64,000 bases of DNA from Paenibacillus woosongensis (GTDB lineage Bacteria; Bacillota; Bacilli; Paenibacillales; Paenibacillaceae): assembly GCF_030122845.1 (NCBI RefSeq), contig NZ_CP126084.1, positions 2,356,001-2,420,000 on the forward strand. Direction: 5' to 3'. The notes under the pieces are model-generated. The model was not told where the DNA came from. It ran no database searches and was given only the letters and a program-made list of their open reading frames with translations. Of the stretch, positions 34,843-43,621 are shown piece after piece. A program made the position numbers and the translations under genes. The stretch's first letter is position 1. Every line of letters begins with the position of its first letter.

Positions 34843-36230
34843 GAGTAAAACGGTATATCGTCGACACTATGCCTGATGCGATGCAGAAAATTCGCGATGA
34901 ACTAGGAAAAGATGCCGTCATACTAAGCACAAAGGAGCTGAAAATCGGCGGATTTCTAGGAATGTTCCAGAAGCGAAAAATCGAAGTCATTGCCGCATCA
35001 GAGAGCAAGGAAGCTACTGCGCCGAAAGGGAAGCCCTCTCGGCCCGTCGCTTCTTCTCCTTCATTCCCGCCGATTGTGCCCCGGGCCGTACCGGAGGCTT
35101 ATCGCAAATCAACGGCAATGACGTCGCAAGCTACAGGTCATAGTCAGCCTGTGGCTACAGCAGACGAGGAGAAGCTTCCGTCTAAGGACAACCGTTTGTC
35201 GGCGGCCGTCATCGCAGCCGCAAAGGAGGAGGATCCTCTTTCTCAGGAAGAACTCCTGCGTTTAGCAACCCACAAGACAAGCGCAGACACCGTTAATCCT
35301 GCGAGTGCAGCTGGTTCAATGAGCTCTGCTTCCACGCCCTTAAGCAGTTCGAAGGAAGATCGTCTATTCATTGAAATCGAACAGATGAAAATGCTGATGA
35401 CGAAGCTGGCGCGTTTCCAAGAAGGTCTGCCGGAGCTCCCGGAGCCGCTTAGTCAAGTAAAAGAGCGGCTCGCCGAGCAAGAAGTCAGCCCGGAGCTTGC
35501 CGATGTATGGGTAGATGAAGCCTTTACAGCCTGGGAAAACGACGGGAAAACGATGAGTGATGAAGAGCTTGTGGCGATAATCAGAGCCAGTGCGCAAACA
35601 TTCCTAAAGGACCGCATTGGCGAAGGGATTCAAGACGGAACTAAAGTTGTTTATATCGTAGGTCCAACGGGTGTCGGCAAAACAACGACCATTGCCAAGC
35701 TCGCGGCGGATCAGATTTTTCGCCTTCGCAAGAAGGTCGGGTTTATTACGGCGGATACGTATCGTATATCTGCGATCGAGCAGCTGCGCACGTACGCCTC
35801 GATTTTAAACGTTCCGCTCGAAGTGGTTCAATCGCCAGGCGATGTACAAAGGGCCATGCAGCGATTGGAGCATTGCGATTTGATCCTGATGGATACGGCA
35901 GGGAGGAACTACCTTAACGAGCTGTATGTGGCAGAGCTGCATAGCCTGCTAAGCCCATCTGAGCATAGCGAAACTTATTTGGTGTTGAGCTTGACCTCTA
36001 AAAGTCGAGATATGATGAAAATTACCGAGCACTTTAGCAAATATGGCATCCAGAAGGTGATATTTACGAAGCTAGACGAAACGCAAAGCGTGGGACCCAT
36101 CTATAATTTGCTGCATGAGTATCCCATGCAGGTGTCATATGTAACAAACGGTCAGAATGTCCCTGATGATTTACTGTCTGCAAATAATGACCTGTTCACG
36201 AATATGCTCCTTGGAGCGCAAAGAACATGA
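34839..36230 (+). CDS. flhF: Flagellar SRP-type GTPase FlhF
   Basis: 463 residues. FlhF is the third SRP GTPase and, with FlhG, sets flagellum position and number. The N-terminal B domain (~1-170) begins MRVKRYIVDTMPDAMQKI and contains a long Ser/Pro/Ala-rich stretch. The NG domain carries G1 GPTGVGKT at 275-282, TADTYRISAIEQLRTYA, LMDTAGRN (G3) and FTKLDET (G4). Its start and stop overlap flhA and flhG by 4 nt, so translation of the three is probably coupled. Confidence 0.96.
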   Translation: MRVKRYIVDTMPDAMQKIRDELGKDAVILSTKELKIGGFLGMFQKRKIEVIAASESKEATAPKGKPSRPVASSPSFPPIVPRAVPEAYRKSTAMTSQATGHSQPVATADEEKLPSKDNRLSAAVIAAAKEEDPLSQEELLRLATHKTSADTVNPASAAGSMSSASTPLSSSKEDRLFIEIEQMKMLMTKLARFQEGLPELPEPLSQVKERLAEQEVSPELADVWVDEAFTAWENDGKTMSDEELVAIIRASAQTFLKDRIGEGIQDGTKVVYIVGPTGVGKTTTIAKLAADQIFRLRKKVGFITADTYRISAIEQLRTYASILNVPLEVVQSPGDVQRAMQRLEHCDLILMDTAGRNYLNELYVAELHSLLSPSEHSETYLVLSLTSKSRDMMKITEHFSKYGIQKVIFTKLDETQSVGPIYNLLHEYPMQVSYVTNGQNVPDDLLSANNDLFTNMLLGAQRT

Positions 36231-37117
36231 ATGACCAGGCCCAGGCTCTTAGACGGCTTGTATCAAAGCTGGAAGGCTCTTACGACAGGCTGGCGCCAAG
36301 ATCAAATTCTGCCCGGATTTTAACCGTTAGCAGCGGCAAGGGCGGTGTCGGCAAGTCCAATTTCACCTTGAACTTCGCTTTAGCCCTCAAAACACTCGGC
36401 CGCAAGGTGCTGATCTTTGATGCGGATATCGGGATGGCGAATATCGATGTGCTGATGGGCGTCAGGGCAAGGTACAATCTGTATCATCTCTTAAAAGGCG
36501 AGAAGAATTTGGGGGAGATCATCGAGCTTGGAACAAACGGTCTGCCTTTTATTGCAGGCGGCTCGGGAATGGCGGACCTGTTTACTTTATCGGAATCCGA
36601 CTTGAACTATTTTACAGCTCAGATTGAAGAGTTTTCGGAGAAGATGGATTACATCATTTTCGATACTGGTGCAGGCTTGTCCAAGGAAACCGTAAAATTC
36701 ATTACGGCAGCTGACGAGTGCATTGTAGTAACCACTCCGGAGCCAACATCGATAACAGATGCTTATGCATTAATCAAAGTCGTTCACGGCATGGAACAGG
36801 AAGTGCCGTTCCGGCTTGTCGTTAACCGGGTTGCAAACCAGCAGGAGGCAAAGCAGGTTACCGATAAGCTGTCGCTGGTAGCCAAACGCTTTCTCGATAT
36901 GGAAATCGCCATGCTTGGACATATTCATGACGATCCGCATGTGATGCAAGCGGTCAAGAAACAACTCCCATTTTCAACCGCTTTTCCTAGCTGTGTAGCT
37001 GCGCGCGATATTCAGCGTTTAGCGATGAGATTTTTGGAAGTTCCGCAGATGGGGCAAAAGGATACCTTGACAGGAATCAAAGGATTTATGCACAGATGGC
37101 TTAAACGCACAAAATGA
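36227..37117 (+). CDS. flhG: MinD/ParA-like ATPase FlhG
   Basis: 296 residues. FlhG (YlxH) is a MinD-like ATPase that regulates FlhF and C-ring assembly. The deviant Walker A is SSGKGGVGKS at ~35-44, followed by VLIFDADIGMANIDVLMG and IIFDTGAGLSKET (Walker B). The N-terminal ~25 residues contain the FlhF-activating DQAQALRRLV helix. The C-terminus (TGIKGFMHRWLKRTK) is amphipathic and basic, as in membrane-binding MinD relatives. Confidence 0.95.
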   Translation: MNDQAQALRRLVSKLEGSYDRLAPRSNSARILTVSSGKGGVGKSNFTLNFALALKTLGRKVLIFDADIGMANIDVLMGVRARYNLYHLLKGEKNLGEIIELGTNGLPFIAGGSGMADLFTLSESDLNYFTAQIEEFSEKMDYIIFDTGAGLSKETVKFITAADECIVVTTPEPTSITDAYALIKVVHGMEQEVPFRLVVNRVANQQEAKQVTDKLSLVAKRFLDMEIAMLGHIHDDPHVMQAVKKQLPFSTAFPSCVAARDIQRLAMRFLEVPQMGQKDTLTGIKGFMHRWLKRTK

Positions 37118-37145
37118 TTCTGCATTAAGGAACAGGGGTGGGACT

Positions 37146-38588
37146 ATGCCTTACCGGATAATGGTGGTTGATGATTCGGCATTCATGAGAAAGATCGTGT
37201 CGGACTTAATTGAGCAGGATCCTGATTTTCAAGTGATCGGCACTGCTCGGAATGGCCGAGAGGCCATTGAGCAAATCGGCCTGCTCTCGCCGGATTTGGT
37301 CACAATGGATGTGGAAATGCCGGAGCTCAATGGGCTGGATGCTTTAAAGATTATTATGGAGCGCCAGCCGCTTCCCGTGATCATGCTTTCGGGCATTAAC
37401 GAGCAGGGGATGCGCGAGACGATCATGGCCCTTGAGCTTGGCGCCTTCGATTTCATTCGAAAACCCTCTGCTTCAACGAGTTCCCATGATATCAGGCAGG
37501 TGAAGCTTGAACTCCATGAACAGATCCGTACAGCCATGCTGATGAAGGAACGTAAAGCAGCACGGGAGTCGGGATTGCATACGCAAGCTGAGCTGAATTC
37601 TCTCCGGCCAGCATCAGCCGCTAAGACAACACATAGCGCAGATACCGAGGCTGGACGAGCGTTAAGCAAACCTAAACCTGAACGCATGACAGTCATCCGT
37701 GGGATGGAGCCTCTCGCTTCGGCTACTGCCAAAGAGCAAATTCCCAAATCGGGTGCCGTTAAGCTGGAGCGGGATGTCTTGAACGGAGCGAGGAGCGATC
37801 AAGACCGATCCCGGAAGACAAGCGCCGAGACGGCAAACAAGCGAGGCAAGGCAAACAGGACTGATCCAGAAATTGTATCAAGAAGCAGTCCTGCAGCTCA
37901 GGATCAAGGCACGAAAAAGCTTGTGGCTCAGAAGGACAAAGCCCCAGTGCAGGTAACGGGGCCTCAAGAAGAAGCTGGCGCTAAGCCCTCAGCCCAAAAG
38001 CATACCAAGACCGGTTTTACGGATATCGTAGCTATCGGCACTTCAACCGGCGGACCGAAGGCTTTAAAGGCTGTGTTGGAAAAAATACCCCGGAACTTTC
38101 CGGCACCAATTGTGATCGTGCAGCATATGCCGCCGAACTTTACCAAATCGCTTGCACAGCGTTTGGACAGTTTAAGCCAGCTTCGCGTCGTTGAGGCCGA
38201 GGAGGGAATGAAGCTGCTGCCCGGTACCGCATATATTGCGCCTGGCGGGTTTCATATGAATGTCGTTTATGGATCAGACGGATATAAGATTACCCTGAAC
38301 AGCCAACAGCAGCGAAATGGCCACCGGCCATCCGTTGAGGTGTTGTACGAATCATTGCTTCCGCTCAGCTCCTTGAAAAGGCACATCGTGCTGCTGACAG
38401 GAATGGGCAGTGACGGGGCTAGAGCGATGAAGAGACTGTACGAGGCTGGGGTAACCTCGACGATCGCCGAAAGCGAGGAGACATGCGTCGTTTACGGCAT
38501 GCCGCGCTCTGCGATTGAACTTCATTGTGTAAGCCATGTTTTACCGTTACAAGAAATAGGTCCTAAGCTCGTACAAGTAGTGAAATAA
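37146..38588 (+). CDS. cheB: Chemotaxis methylesterase CheB with extended linker
   Basis: 480 residues, about 120 longer than usual CheB (~350-360). The receiver domain (1-125) has D9-D10 and phosphorylation site D55 (LVTMDVEMPELNG). The methylesterase domain (~295-480) shows Ser in IGTSTGGPKAL, His in VQHMPPNFTK and Asp in LTGMGSDGARAM. In between is a ~165-residue linker rich in Ala, Lys, Ser, Arg and Glu without recognisable fold. CheB-P demethylates receptors for adaptation. ATG 37146 follows AGGGGTGGGA. cheA follows after 27 nt. Confidence 0.95.
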   Translation: MPYRIMVVDDSAFMRKIVSDLIEQDPDFQVIGTARNGREAIEQIGLLSPDLVTMDVEMPELNGLDALKIIMERQPLPVIMLSGINEQGMRETIMALELGAFDFIRKPSASTSSHDIRQVKLELHEQIRTAMLMKERKAARESGLHTQAELNSLRPASAAKTTHSADTEAGRALSKPKPERMTVIRGMEPLASATAKEQIPKSGAVKLERDVLNGARSDQDRSRKTSAETANKRGKANRTDPEIVSRSSPAAQDQGTKKLVAQKDKAPVQVTGPQEEAGAKPSAQKHTKTGFTDIVAIGTSTGGPKALKAVLEKIPRNFPAPIVIVQHMPPNFTKSLAQRLDSLSQLRVVEAEEGMKLLPGTAYIAPGGFHMNVVYGSDGYKITLNSQQQRNGHRPSVEVLYESLLPLSSLKRHIVLLTGMGSDGARAMKRLYEAGVTSTIAESEETCVVYGMPRSAIELHCVSHVLPLQEIGPKLVQVVK

Positions 38589-38615
38589 GGAATCTCTTAG
38601 AGGAGGTGCCTCACC

Positions 38616-40700
38616 ATGGACATGAATCAGTATTTATCCATGTTTATCGATGAGTCCAACGATCATTTGCAATCATTAAACGAAAATATGCTAGAACTGG
38701 AAAAAGCGCCGGATGATATCGGCATCGTACAAATTATCTTCCGCTCCGCGCATACCCTAAAGGGAATGGCTGCTACGATGGGGTTTGAGGACTTATCCTC
38801 GCTTACGCATCAAATGGAGAACGTGCTTGATCTGGTACGTAATGAAAAATTGAAAATGCAGGATTATATTTTTGACACTCTATTTAAGAGTCTCGATGCC
38901 CTGCAAATGATGGTTCAGGATATTATGAATGGCGGCGATGGCAAAGCTGATGTTCAATCTATTGTTACTTCACTTCAAGCGATCGTACGAGGTGAGATTC
39001 CTGGGGGAGCGGACAGTGCGGCTTCCTCGCAGGCAGCTCCTGCTGCTAAGACGGCTAGCACTGGCATTCAACTGGACGAGTTCCAGTACTCCGTCCTGGA
39101 GCAATCGATCACTGAAGGCCACAAGGTGCTGTACATTGAGGTTGCGATCCGCGAAGACTGCCAATTAAAAGCCGCCCGTGCTTATTTAGTTTTCGACCTG
39201 CTCGAGCGCTATGGCGAAGTCGTTAAATCCCATCCTTCGGTACAAGAGATTGAGCAGGAGAAGTTTGAACGCAGCTTTTCGCTGTATTACATAACGCAGA
39301 AAGATGCAGCTGAGCTGCAGAGCATGATCGTCAATCTTTCAGAAATTGAATCGGCGCAAGTAATGCCGCTAGATCATGAAACACTGAACCAGCTCTCCTC
39401 AGGGGTTCAGGAAGCAGCCGCGGCTGGAACTGCAGAAGCACCGGCCACCGCAGCCGCAGCGGCACCGTCCGATGTGAAGCCGGAGGCCCCGCAAACGGCT
39501 GCCAAGGCGGAAGCAAAAACAGGTGCCCGAGCAAACGGCGGAGCAGCTCCTTCTCGTACAATCCGCGTTGATATCGAGCGTTTGGATGTGCTCATGAACT
39601 TGCTCAGCGAATTGCTGATTGACCGCTCCAGGCTGGAGCAGCTGGCTCATGAAATCAAACGTTCCGATTTGACCGAAACGGTGGAGCATATGAGCCGCGT
39701 GGGCAGCGACCTCCAGAATATTGTCCTTAAGCTGCGCATGGTTCCGATCGACACGGTATTCAGCCGTTTTCCGCGAATGGTTCGAGATGTGGCCAAATCG
39801 CTGGATAAGAAAATCGACCTGGTGATTCTTGGGGCCGAAACCGAGCTGGATCGCACAGTCATCGACGAAATCGGGGATCCTCTCGTACACTTGCTTAGAA
39901 ACGCAGTGGATCATGGTATCGAGCCGACTGCACAGCGGATCGCGGCAGGCAAACCGGAGACGGGAACCGTTCAGCTTCGCGCATTCCATAGCGGTAACCA
40001 TGTGTTTATCGAAATCGAGGATGACGGCGGCGGCATTGACCGTGATAAAATTTTGAACAAAGCGCTGAAGAATGGAATCGTTACACAGAGTGAGGCGGCA
40101 ACGATGTCGGACGAACAGGTGTACATGCTGCTGTTCGCAGCAGGTTTCAGTACGGCTGAAGTCATCTCGGACATTTCCGGACGCGGCGTTGGTCTTGATG
40201 TCGTACGGTCCAAGATTGAATCGTTAAGCGGCGTCGTGTCCGTGACCTCGACCCTGGGCAAAGGAACGAAGTTCTCGGTTCAGCTACCGCTTACGCTATC
40301 TATTATTTCTGCGATGCTGATCAAGGTTGGGTCTGAGAAGTACGCGATACCCCTTTCATCGATTGTGGAAACGGGCATCATTCAACGCAACCAGATTCGC
40401 AGCGTTCATGGCTATACGATGGTGCCATACCGGGACGCTCATATTCCTCTAATGTCTTTGGCCAATCTGTTCGAGGTTGCCGATTTCGATGAAAATGCGG
40501 AAGAGGAAACAGAAATCGTCGTCATCCGTAAGGGCGAACGCTTGGCGGCATTGACCATTGAAGATTTCATTGGCCAAAGCGAAATCGTCATTAAGAATTT
40601 GGGCAAATATTTGCCTCAGGTGCAGGGTGTTGCCGGGGCGACGATTCTAGGTGATGGACAAGTAGCTCTGATTGTAGACCCTAACGCATTCATTAAGTAA
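38616..40700 (+). CDS. cheA: Chemotaxis histidine kinase CheA
   Basis: 694 residues from ATG 38616, behind AGGAGGTG. P1 (HPt) holds the phosphorylated His46 in SAHTLKGMAATMGF. P2 (~160-265) binds CheY/CheB. An Ala-rich linker precedes P3 dimerisation (~310-370, VDIERLDVLMNLLSELLIDR). P4 ATPase shows LRMVPIDTVFSRFPRMVRD, LLRNAVDHGIEP (N box), EDDGGGI and SDISGRGVGLDVV. The P5 CheW-like domain ends the protein. It phosphorylates CheY and CheB in response to receptors. Confidence 0.98.
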   Translation: MDMNQYLSMFIDESNDHLQSLNENMLELEKAPDDIGIVQIIFRSAHTLKGMAATMGFEDLSSLTHQMENVLDLVRNEKLKMQDYIFDTLFKSLDALQMMVQDIMNGGDGKADVQSIVTSLQAIVRGEIPGGADSAASSQAAPAAKTASTGIQLDEFQYSVLEQSITEGHKVLYIEVAIREDCQLKAARAYLVFDLLERYGEVVKSHPSVQEIEQEKFERSFSLYYITQKDAAELQSMIVNLSEIESAQVMPLDHETLNQLSSGVQEAAAAGTAEAPATAAAAAPSDVKPEAPQTAAKAEAKTGARANGGAAPSRTIRVDIERLDVLMNLLSELLIDRSRLEQLAHEIKRSDLTETVEHMSRVGSDLQNIVLKLRMVPIDTVFSRFPRMVRDVAKSLDKKIDLVILGAETELDRTVIDEIGDPLVHLLRNAVDHGIEPTAQRIAAGKPETGTVQLRAFHSGNHVFIEIEDDGGGIDRDKILNKALKNGIVTQSEAATMSDEQVYMLLFAAGFSTAEVISDISGRGVGLDVVRSKIESLSGVVSVTSTLGKGTKFSVQLPLTLSIISAMLIKVGSEKYAIPLSSIVETGIIQRNQIRSVHGYTMVPYRDAHIPLMSLANLFEVADFDENAEEETEIVVIRKGERLAALTIEDFIGQSEIVIKNLGKYLPQVQGVAGATILGDGQVALIVDPNAFIK

Positions 40701-40762
40701 AGGCTATACGCAAGGGAGGCAGGGCGGATGAGTCTTGCCATAACCATAAAGGAGGATTTTCC

Positions 40763-41224
40763 ATGGGAGAGGAATTGAAAGTCATCGTATTTAAACTGGG
40801 TGAGGAAGAATACGGTATTGAGGTAGACAAAGTTCAGACGATCGAGCGCATGATGCCAATAACCCGTGTCCCGAAAACGTACTCGTTCGTAAAGGGAGTC
40901 ATCAACTTACGCGGCGTCGTCATTCCTGTCATTGATTTGCGCGGGCGCTTCGGCCTTCCGGAAACGGAGTACACGGATCAGACCCGAATTATTATTGTCG
41001 CGGTAAATGAGATGGAAGTTGGCTTTATCGTTGATTCGGCGAACGATGTCATGGATCTGAACAGCGATGTGATCGATTCCCCGCCGGATGTGGTCGGAGG
41101 AATTAAAGCGAAGTATTTGCATGGCGTCGCCCGCATTTCCGAGGAGCGCCTCCTGGTCATGCTGAACTTGTCTGAGGTGCTGAACCGCTCTGAAATCATT
41201 CAATTGGAAAGTTTAGAGGATTAA
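40763..41224 (+). CDS. cheW: Chemotaxis coupling protein CheW
   Basis: 153 residues, a single CheW-like SH3-type domain that links receptors to CheA. Signatures: VFKLGEEEYGIEVDKVQTIE, RVPKTYSFVKGVINLRGVVI, PVIDLRGRFGLP and VGFIVDSANDVMDL. ATG 40763 is 6 nt behind AAAGGAGGA. cheC starts 4 nt after the stop. Confidence 0.97.
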   Translation: MGEELKVIVFKLGEEEYGIEVDKVQTIERMMPITRVPKTYSFVKGVINLRGVVIPVIDLRGRFGLPETEYTDQTRIIIVAVNEMEVGFIVDSANDVMDLNSDVIDSPPDVVGGIKAKYLHGVARISEERLLVMLNLSEVLNRSEIIQLESLED

Positions 41225-41228
41225 ACTA

Positions 41229-41855
41229 GTGGATCTGTTCAAAGGTTTTGCAGATTTTAAAATGGATGTGTTAAAGGAAGTCGGCAATATCGGCGCTGGG
41301 AATGCCGCCACCGCCTTATCCAGACTGCTTAACAAACCAATTGACATGGCCGTGCCCAAAGTTCAAATGCTGCCTTTTGAGGCGGTGGCTGAAAAGGTTG
41401 GAGGAGCGGAGTGCATTGTTCTAGCCATCTTTTTGCGAGTGGAAGGCGATGCTCCCGGAAATCTGTTTTTTATCCTCAGTCCGGAAGGGGCGAAGAAGCT
41501 GCTTCATCGTCTTGCGGGAATCCATGTGGAGAGCGAGGAGGAGTTTTCCGAGATGGAATGGTCGGCTCTTTCGGAAATTGGTAATATTTTGGCCGGCTCC
41601 TATCTGTCTTCGCTCGCCGATTTCACCTCGCTGGCCATGACGCCGACCGTTCCCGCGCTGGCGATGGATATGGCTGGAGCAATATTGAGTTACGGGCTGC
41701 TGCAGTTCGGCGAAATGGGTGATTCCGCGTTGCTAATAGATACGACATTCATCGAGGACCAGCAAGAAGTGGAGGGACAATTTTTCCTTATCCCGGATCC
41801 TGAATCCTTCGATAAAATATTTACCGCCTTAGGAGTACCGATGAATGATGATTGA
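41229..41855 (+). CDS. cheC: CheY-P phosphatase CheC
   Basis: 208 residues from GTG 41229. Both phosphatase motifs are visible: LKEVGNIGAGNAATALSRLL near the start and LSEIGNILAGSYLSSL in the middle, each with the essential Glu-x-x-Asn (EVGN, EIGN). CheC removes phosphate from CheY and binds CheD, linking CheY-P level to receptor deamidation. The SD (GAGG) lies in the cheW end. The 3' end overlaps cheD by 11 nt. Confidence 0.96.
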   Translation: MDLFKGFADFKMDVLKEVGNIGAGNAATALSRLLNKPIDMAVPKVQMLPFEAVAEKVGGAECIVLAIFLRVEGDAPGNLFFILSPEGAKKLLHRLAGIHVESEEEFSEMEWSALSEIGNILAGSYLSSLADFTSLAMTPTVPALAMDMAGAILSYGLLQFGEMGDSALLIDTTFIEDQQEVEGQFFLIPDPESFDKIFTALGVPMNDD

Positions 41856-42345
41856 GGAACAGCGAATCGTGAAGGTCGGCATGGCAGATCTCAATATTAT
41901 CCAGCAAGCAGGGCTTATTCGGACAACTGGGCTTGGCTCTTGTGTAGGACTTACTTTGTATGATCCGCTAGCCAAAATGGCTGGCCTTGCCCATGTCATG
42001 CTTCCGACATCCACCATCGCCCGCGAGGGCGAGCTCAATATTGCCAAGTATGCGGATACTGCCGTACCGGCATTATTAGAACAATTGCTTTCGAGCGGAG
42101 CAGACAAAAAACGCATTGTGGCCAAAATGGCGGGCGGATCTCAAATGTTCACCTTTGCGGGAACGGGAGATTCGTTGCGGATTGGCCCGAGAAATGTAGA
42201 ATCATGCAAAGAGAAGCTGTCGGAGCTGGGCATCCCGTTGTTAGCTGAGGACACGGGGGGCAATTACGGAAGAACGATCGAACTCGATTGCGAAACGGGT
42301 ATATTATTTATACGCAGTGTACAAAAGGGTATAAAGGAATTGTAG
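41845..42345 (+). CDS. cheD: Chemoreceptor glutamine deamidase CheD
   Basis: 166 residues. CheD deamidates receptor glutamines and is controlled by CheC. The catalytic Cys33 (TTGLGSCVGLTLYD) and His50 (GLAHVMLP) are present. A metal-free KMAGGSQMF and GGNYGRTIELDCETG follow the family pattern. ATG 41845 is 9 nt behind AGGAG (41831-41835); a second ATG at 41848 is possible. It overlaps cheC, matching their physical partnership. Confidence 0.96.
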   Translation: MMIEEQRIVKVGMADLNIIQQAGLIRTTGLGSCVGLTLYDPLAKMAGLAHVMLPTSTIAREGELNIAKYADTAVPALLEQLLSSGADKKRIVAKMAGGSQMFTFAGTGDSLRIGPRNVESCKEKLSELGIPLLAEDTGGNYGRTIELDCETGILFIRSVQKGIKEL

Positions 42346-42347
42346 CC

Positions 42348-42770
42348 ATGGCAGGAAAACTAAAATATTACATGTTGTTTGGACTCTTTGGATTTCTGAT
42401 TACATTTGCAGTCGCATCTAGCAGCAATTTGTTTTCGACAAGCCTCATTCGGGGACTCATCGCATTCGTAGTTTGGTTTGGGCTATCGTATGCGGCCAAT
42501 TGGATGATCGGTTTCATGAAAGAGATGTCTCCTGTCTCAACGAACGAGGATCTTATTACGCCTCATGATGACGAGGGTAAGGGCGGACAGCTTGACTTGA
42601 CGACACCGGATGAAACGGATGAATTGAACGAATTGCTAAAGCAGCCACCGGGAAGTCAGACAGGAAATAACGATTTTACACCGTTAAACCCGCCAAGACT
42701 GGTTAAGACACCTGATGACAAAGATCCTGAAGAGCTGGCTAAAGTTGTTCGTCACCTGACAGAAAACTAA
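42348..42770 (+). CDS. Uncharacterised two-helix membrane protein between cheD and sigD
   Basis: 140 residues from ATG 42348, 9 nt behind AAAGGA (42333-42338); the open frame reaches back to 42288 inside cheD but without an SD. I do not recognise the family. Two membrane helices are predicted, ~7-27 (YYMLFGLFGFLITFAVASSS) and ~35-55 (LIRGLIAFVVWFGLSYAANW). The remaining ~85 residues are hydrophilic, acidic and Pro/Asp-rich, ending DPEELAKVVRHLTEN. It begins 2 nt after the cheD stop and ends 15 nt before sigD, so it is co-transcribed with both. This slot is empty in B. subtilis. Confidence 0.75.
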   Translation: MAGKLKYYMLFGLFGFLITFAVASSSNLFSTSLIRGLIAFVVWFGLSYAANWMIGFMKEMSPVSTNEDLITPHDDEGKGGQLDLTTPDETDELNELLKQPPGSQTGNNDFTPLNPPRLVKTPDDKDPEELAKVVRHLTEN

Positions 42771-42785
42771 GGAGGGTGAAGGCAA

Positions 42786-43574
42786 TTGGACGAGCGGAAG
42801 ACATCCACTTTGAACTACGCCGATGTGTGGGAGCGATGGAAAGAACAAGGAGATATTGAGGCCAAAAAGGAGCTTATCGAGAAGCATTTGCACATTGTCG
42901 ATTATGTTTCGGGACGTCTGGCTGTTGGCCTTCCCAAAAATGTCTCTAAAGACGACTTATCCAGTAACGGCGTAATGGGTTTGATAGACGCTGTGGAAAA
43001 ATTCGATTATAAAAGAGGTTTGCAATTTGAGACCTATGCTTCATGGAGGGTTAGAGGGGCAATTTTGGACGGTCTAAGGCAAGGGGATTGGGTGCCTCGA
43101 TCCGTTCGGGAGAAAGCCAAGAAAATTGAAGAGGGATACCAGCACCTGGAGCAGCAGTATCTTCGTTCCGTGACAGATTTAGAGATGAGTGAATATTTGA
43201 ATGTCAGTGAAAGGGAATTTCAAAATATGCTGCAGGAAGTTGCCGTAATGACACTATGTTCATTGGAAGACCCGATTCGAGAGGAAGAATCAGAGACGCG
43301 GCTCACCTTGTTGATTGACGAGAAAGCCAAGAACCCTGATTATAAAGTAAGGGAATTTTTCCTGAAGGATTCTTTAGCTAAAGGAATCGAAAAGCTGACG
43401 GAGAAGGAACGTACCGTTGTTTCCCTACTATATTATGAAGATTTATCCTTGAGTGAAATTGCGGAGGTGATGTCGCTTTCCCCGTCACGTATTTCTCAAC
43501 TCCATTCCAAGGCGATCCTTAGGCTTCGCGGAAGCTTGGAGAAGCAGAAAGACTTGTTGATGCTGGAAGATTGA
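42786..43574 (+). CDS. sigD: Flagellar/motility sigma factor SigD (FliA)
   Basis: 262 residues from TTG 42786, behind AAGGAGGGTGA. SigD directs late flagellar, chemoreceptor and autolysin genes and is held by FlgM until the hook is finished. Region 2 is clear (VSGRLAVGLPKNVSKDDLSS, KFDYKRGLQFETYASWRVRG), region 3 includes WVPRSVREKAKKIEE, and region 4 ends with the HTH LSLSEIAEVMSLSPSRISQL. Its position at the end of the fla/che operon means its level depends on full-length transcription. Confidence 0.97.
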   Translation: MDERKTSTLNYADVWERWKEQGDIEAKKELIEKHLHIVDYVSGRLAVGLPKNVSKDDLSSNGVMGLIDAVEKFDYKRGLQFETYASWRVRGAILDGLRQGDWVPRSVREKAKKIEEGYQHLEQQYLRSVTDLEMSEYLNVSEREFQNMLQEVAVMTLCSLEDPIREEESETRLTLLIDEKAKNPDYKVREFFLKDSLAKGIEKLTEKERTVVSLLYYEDLSLSEIAEVMSLSPSRISQLHSKAILRLRGSLEKQKDLLMLED

Positions 43575-43621
43575 AGAACAATTGGCTTATTAGAATTAAT
43601 GAATGGAAGGAGGAACGACTT

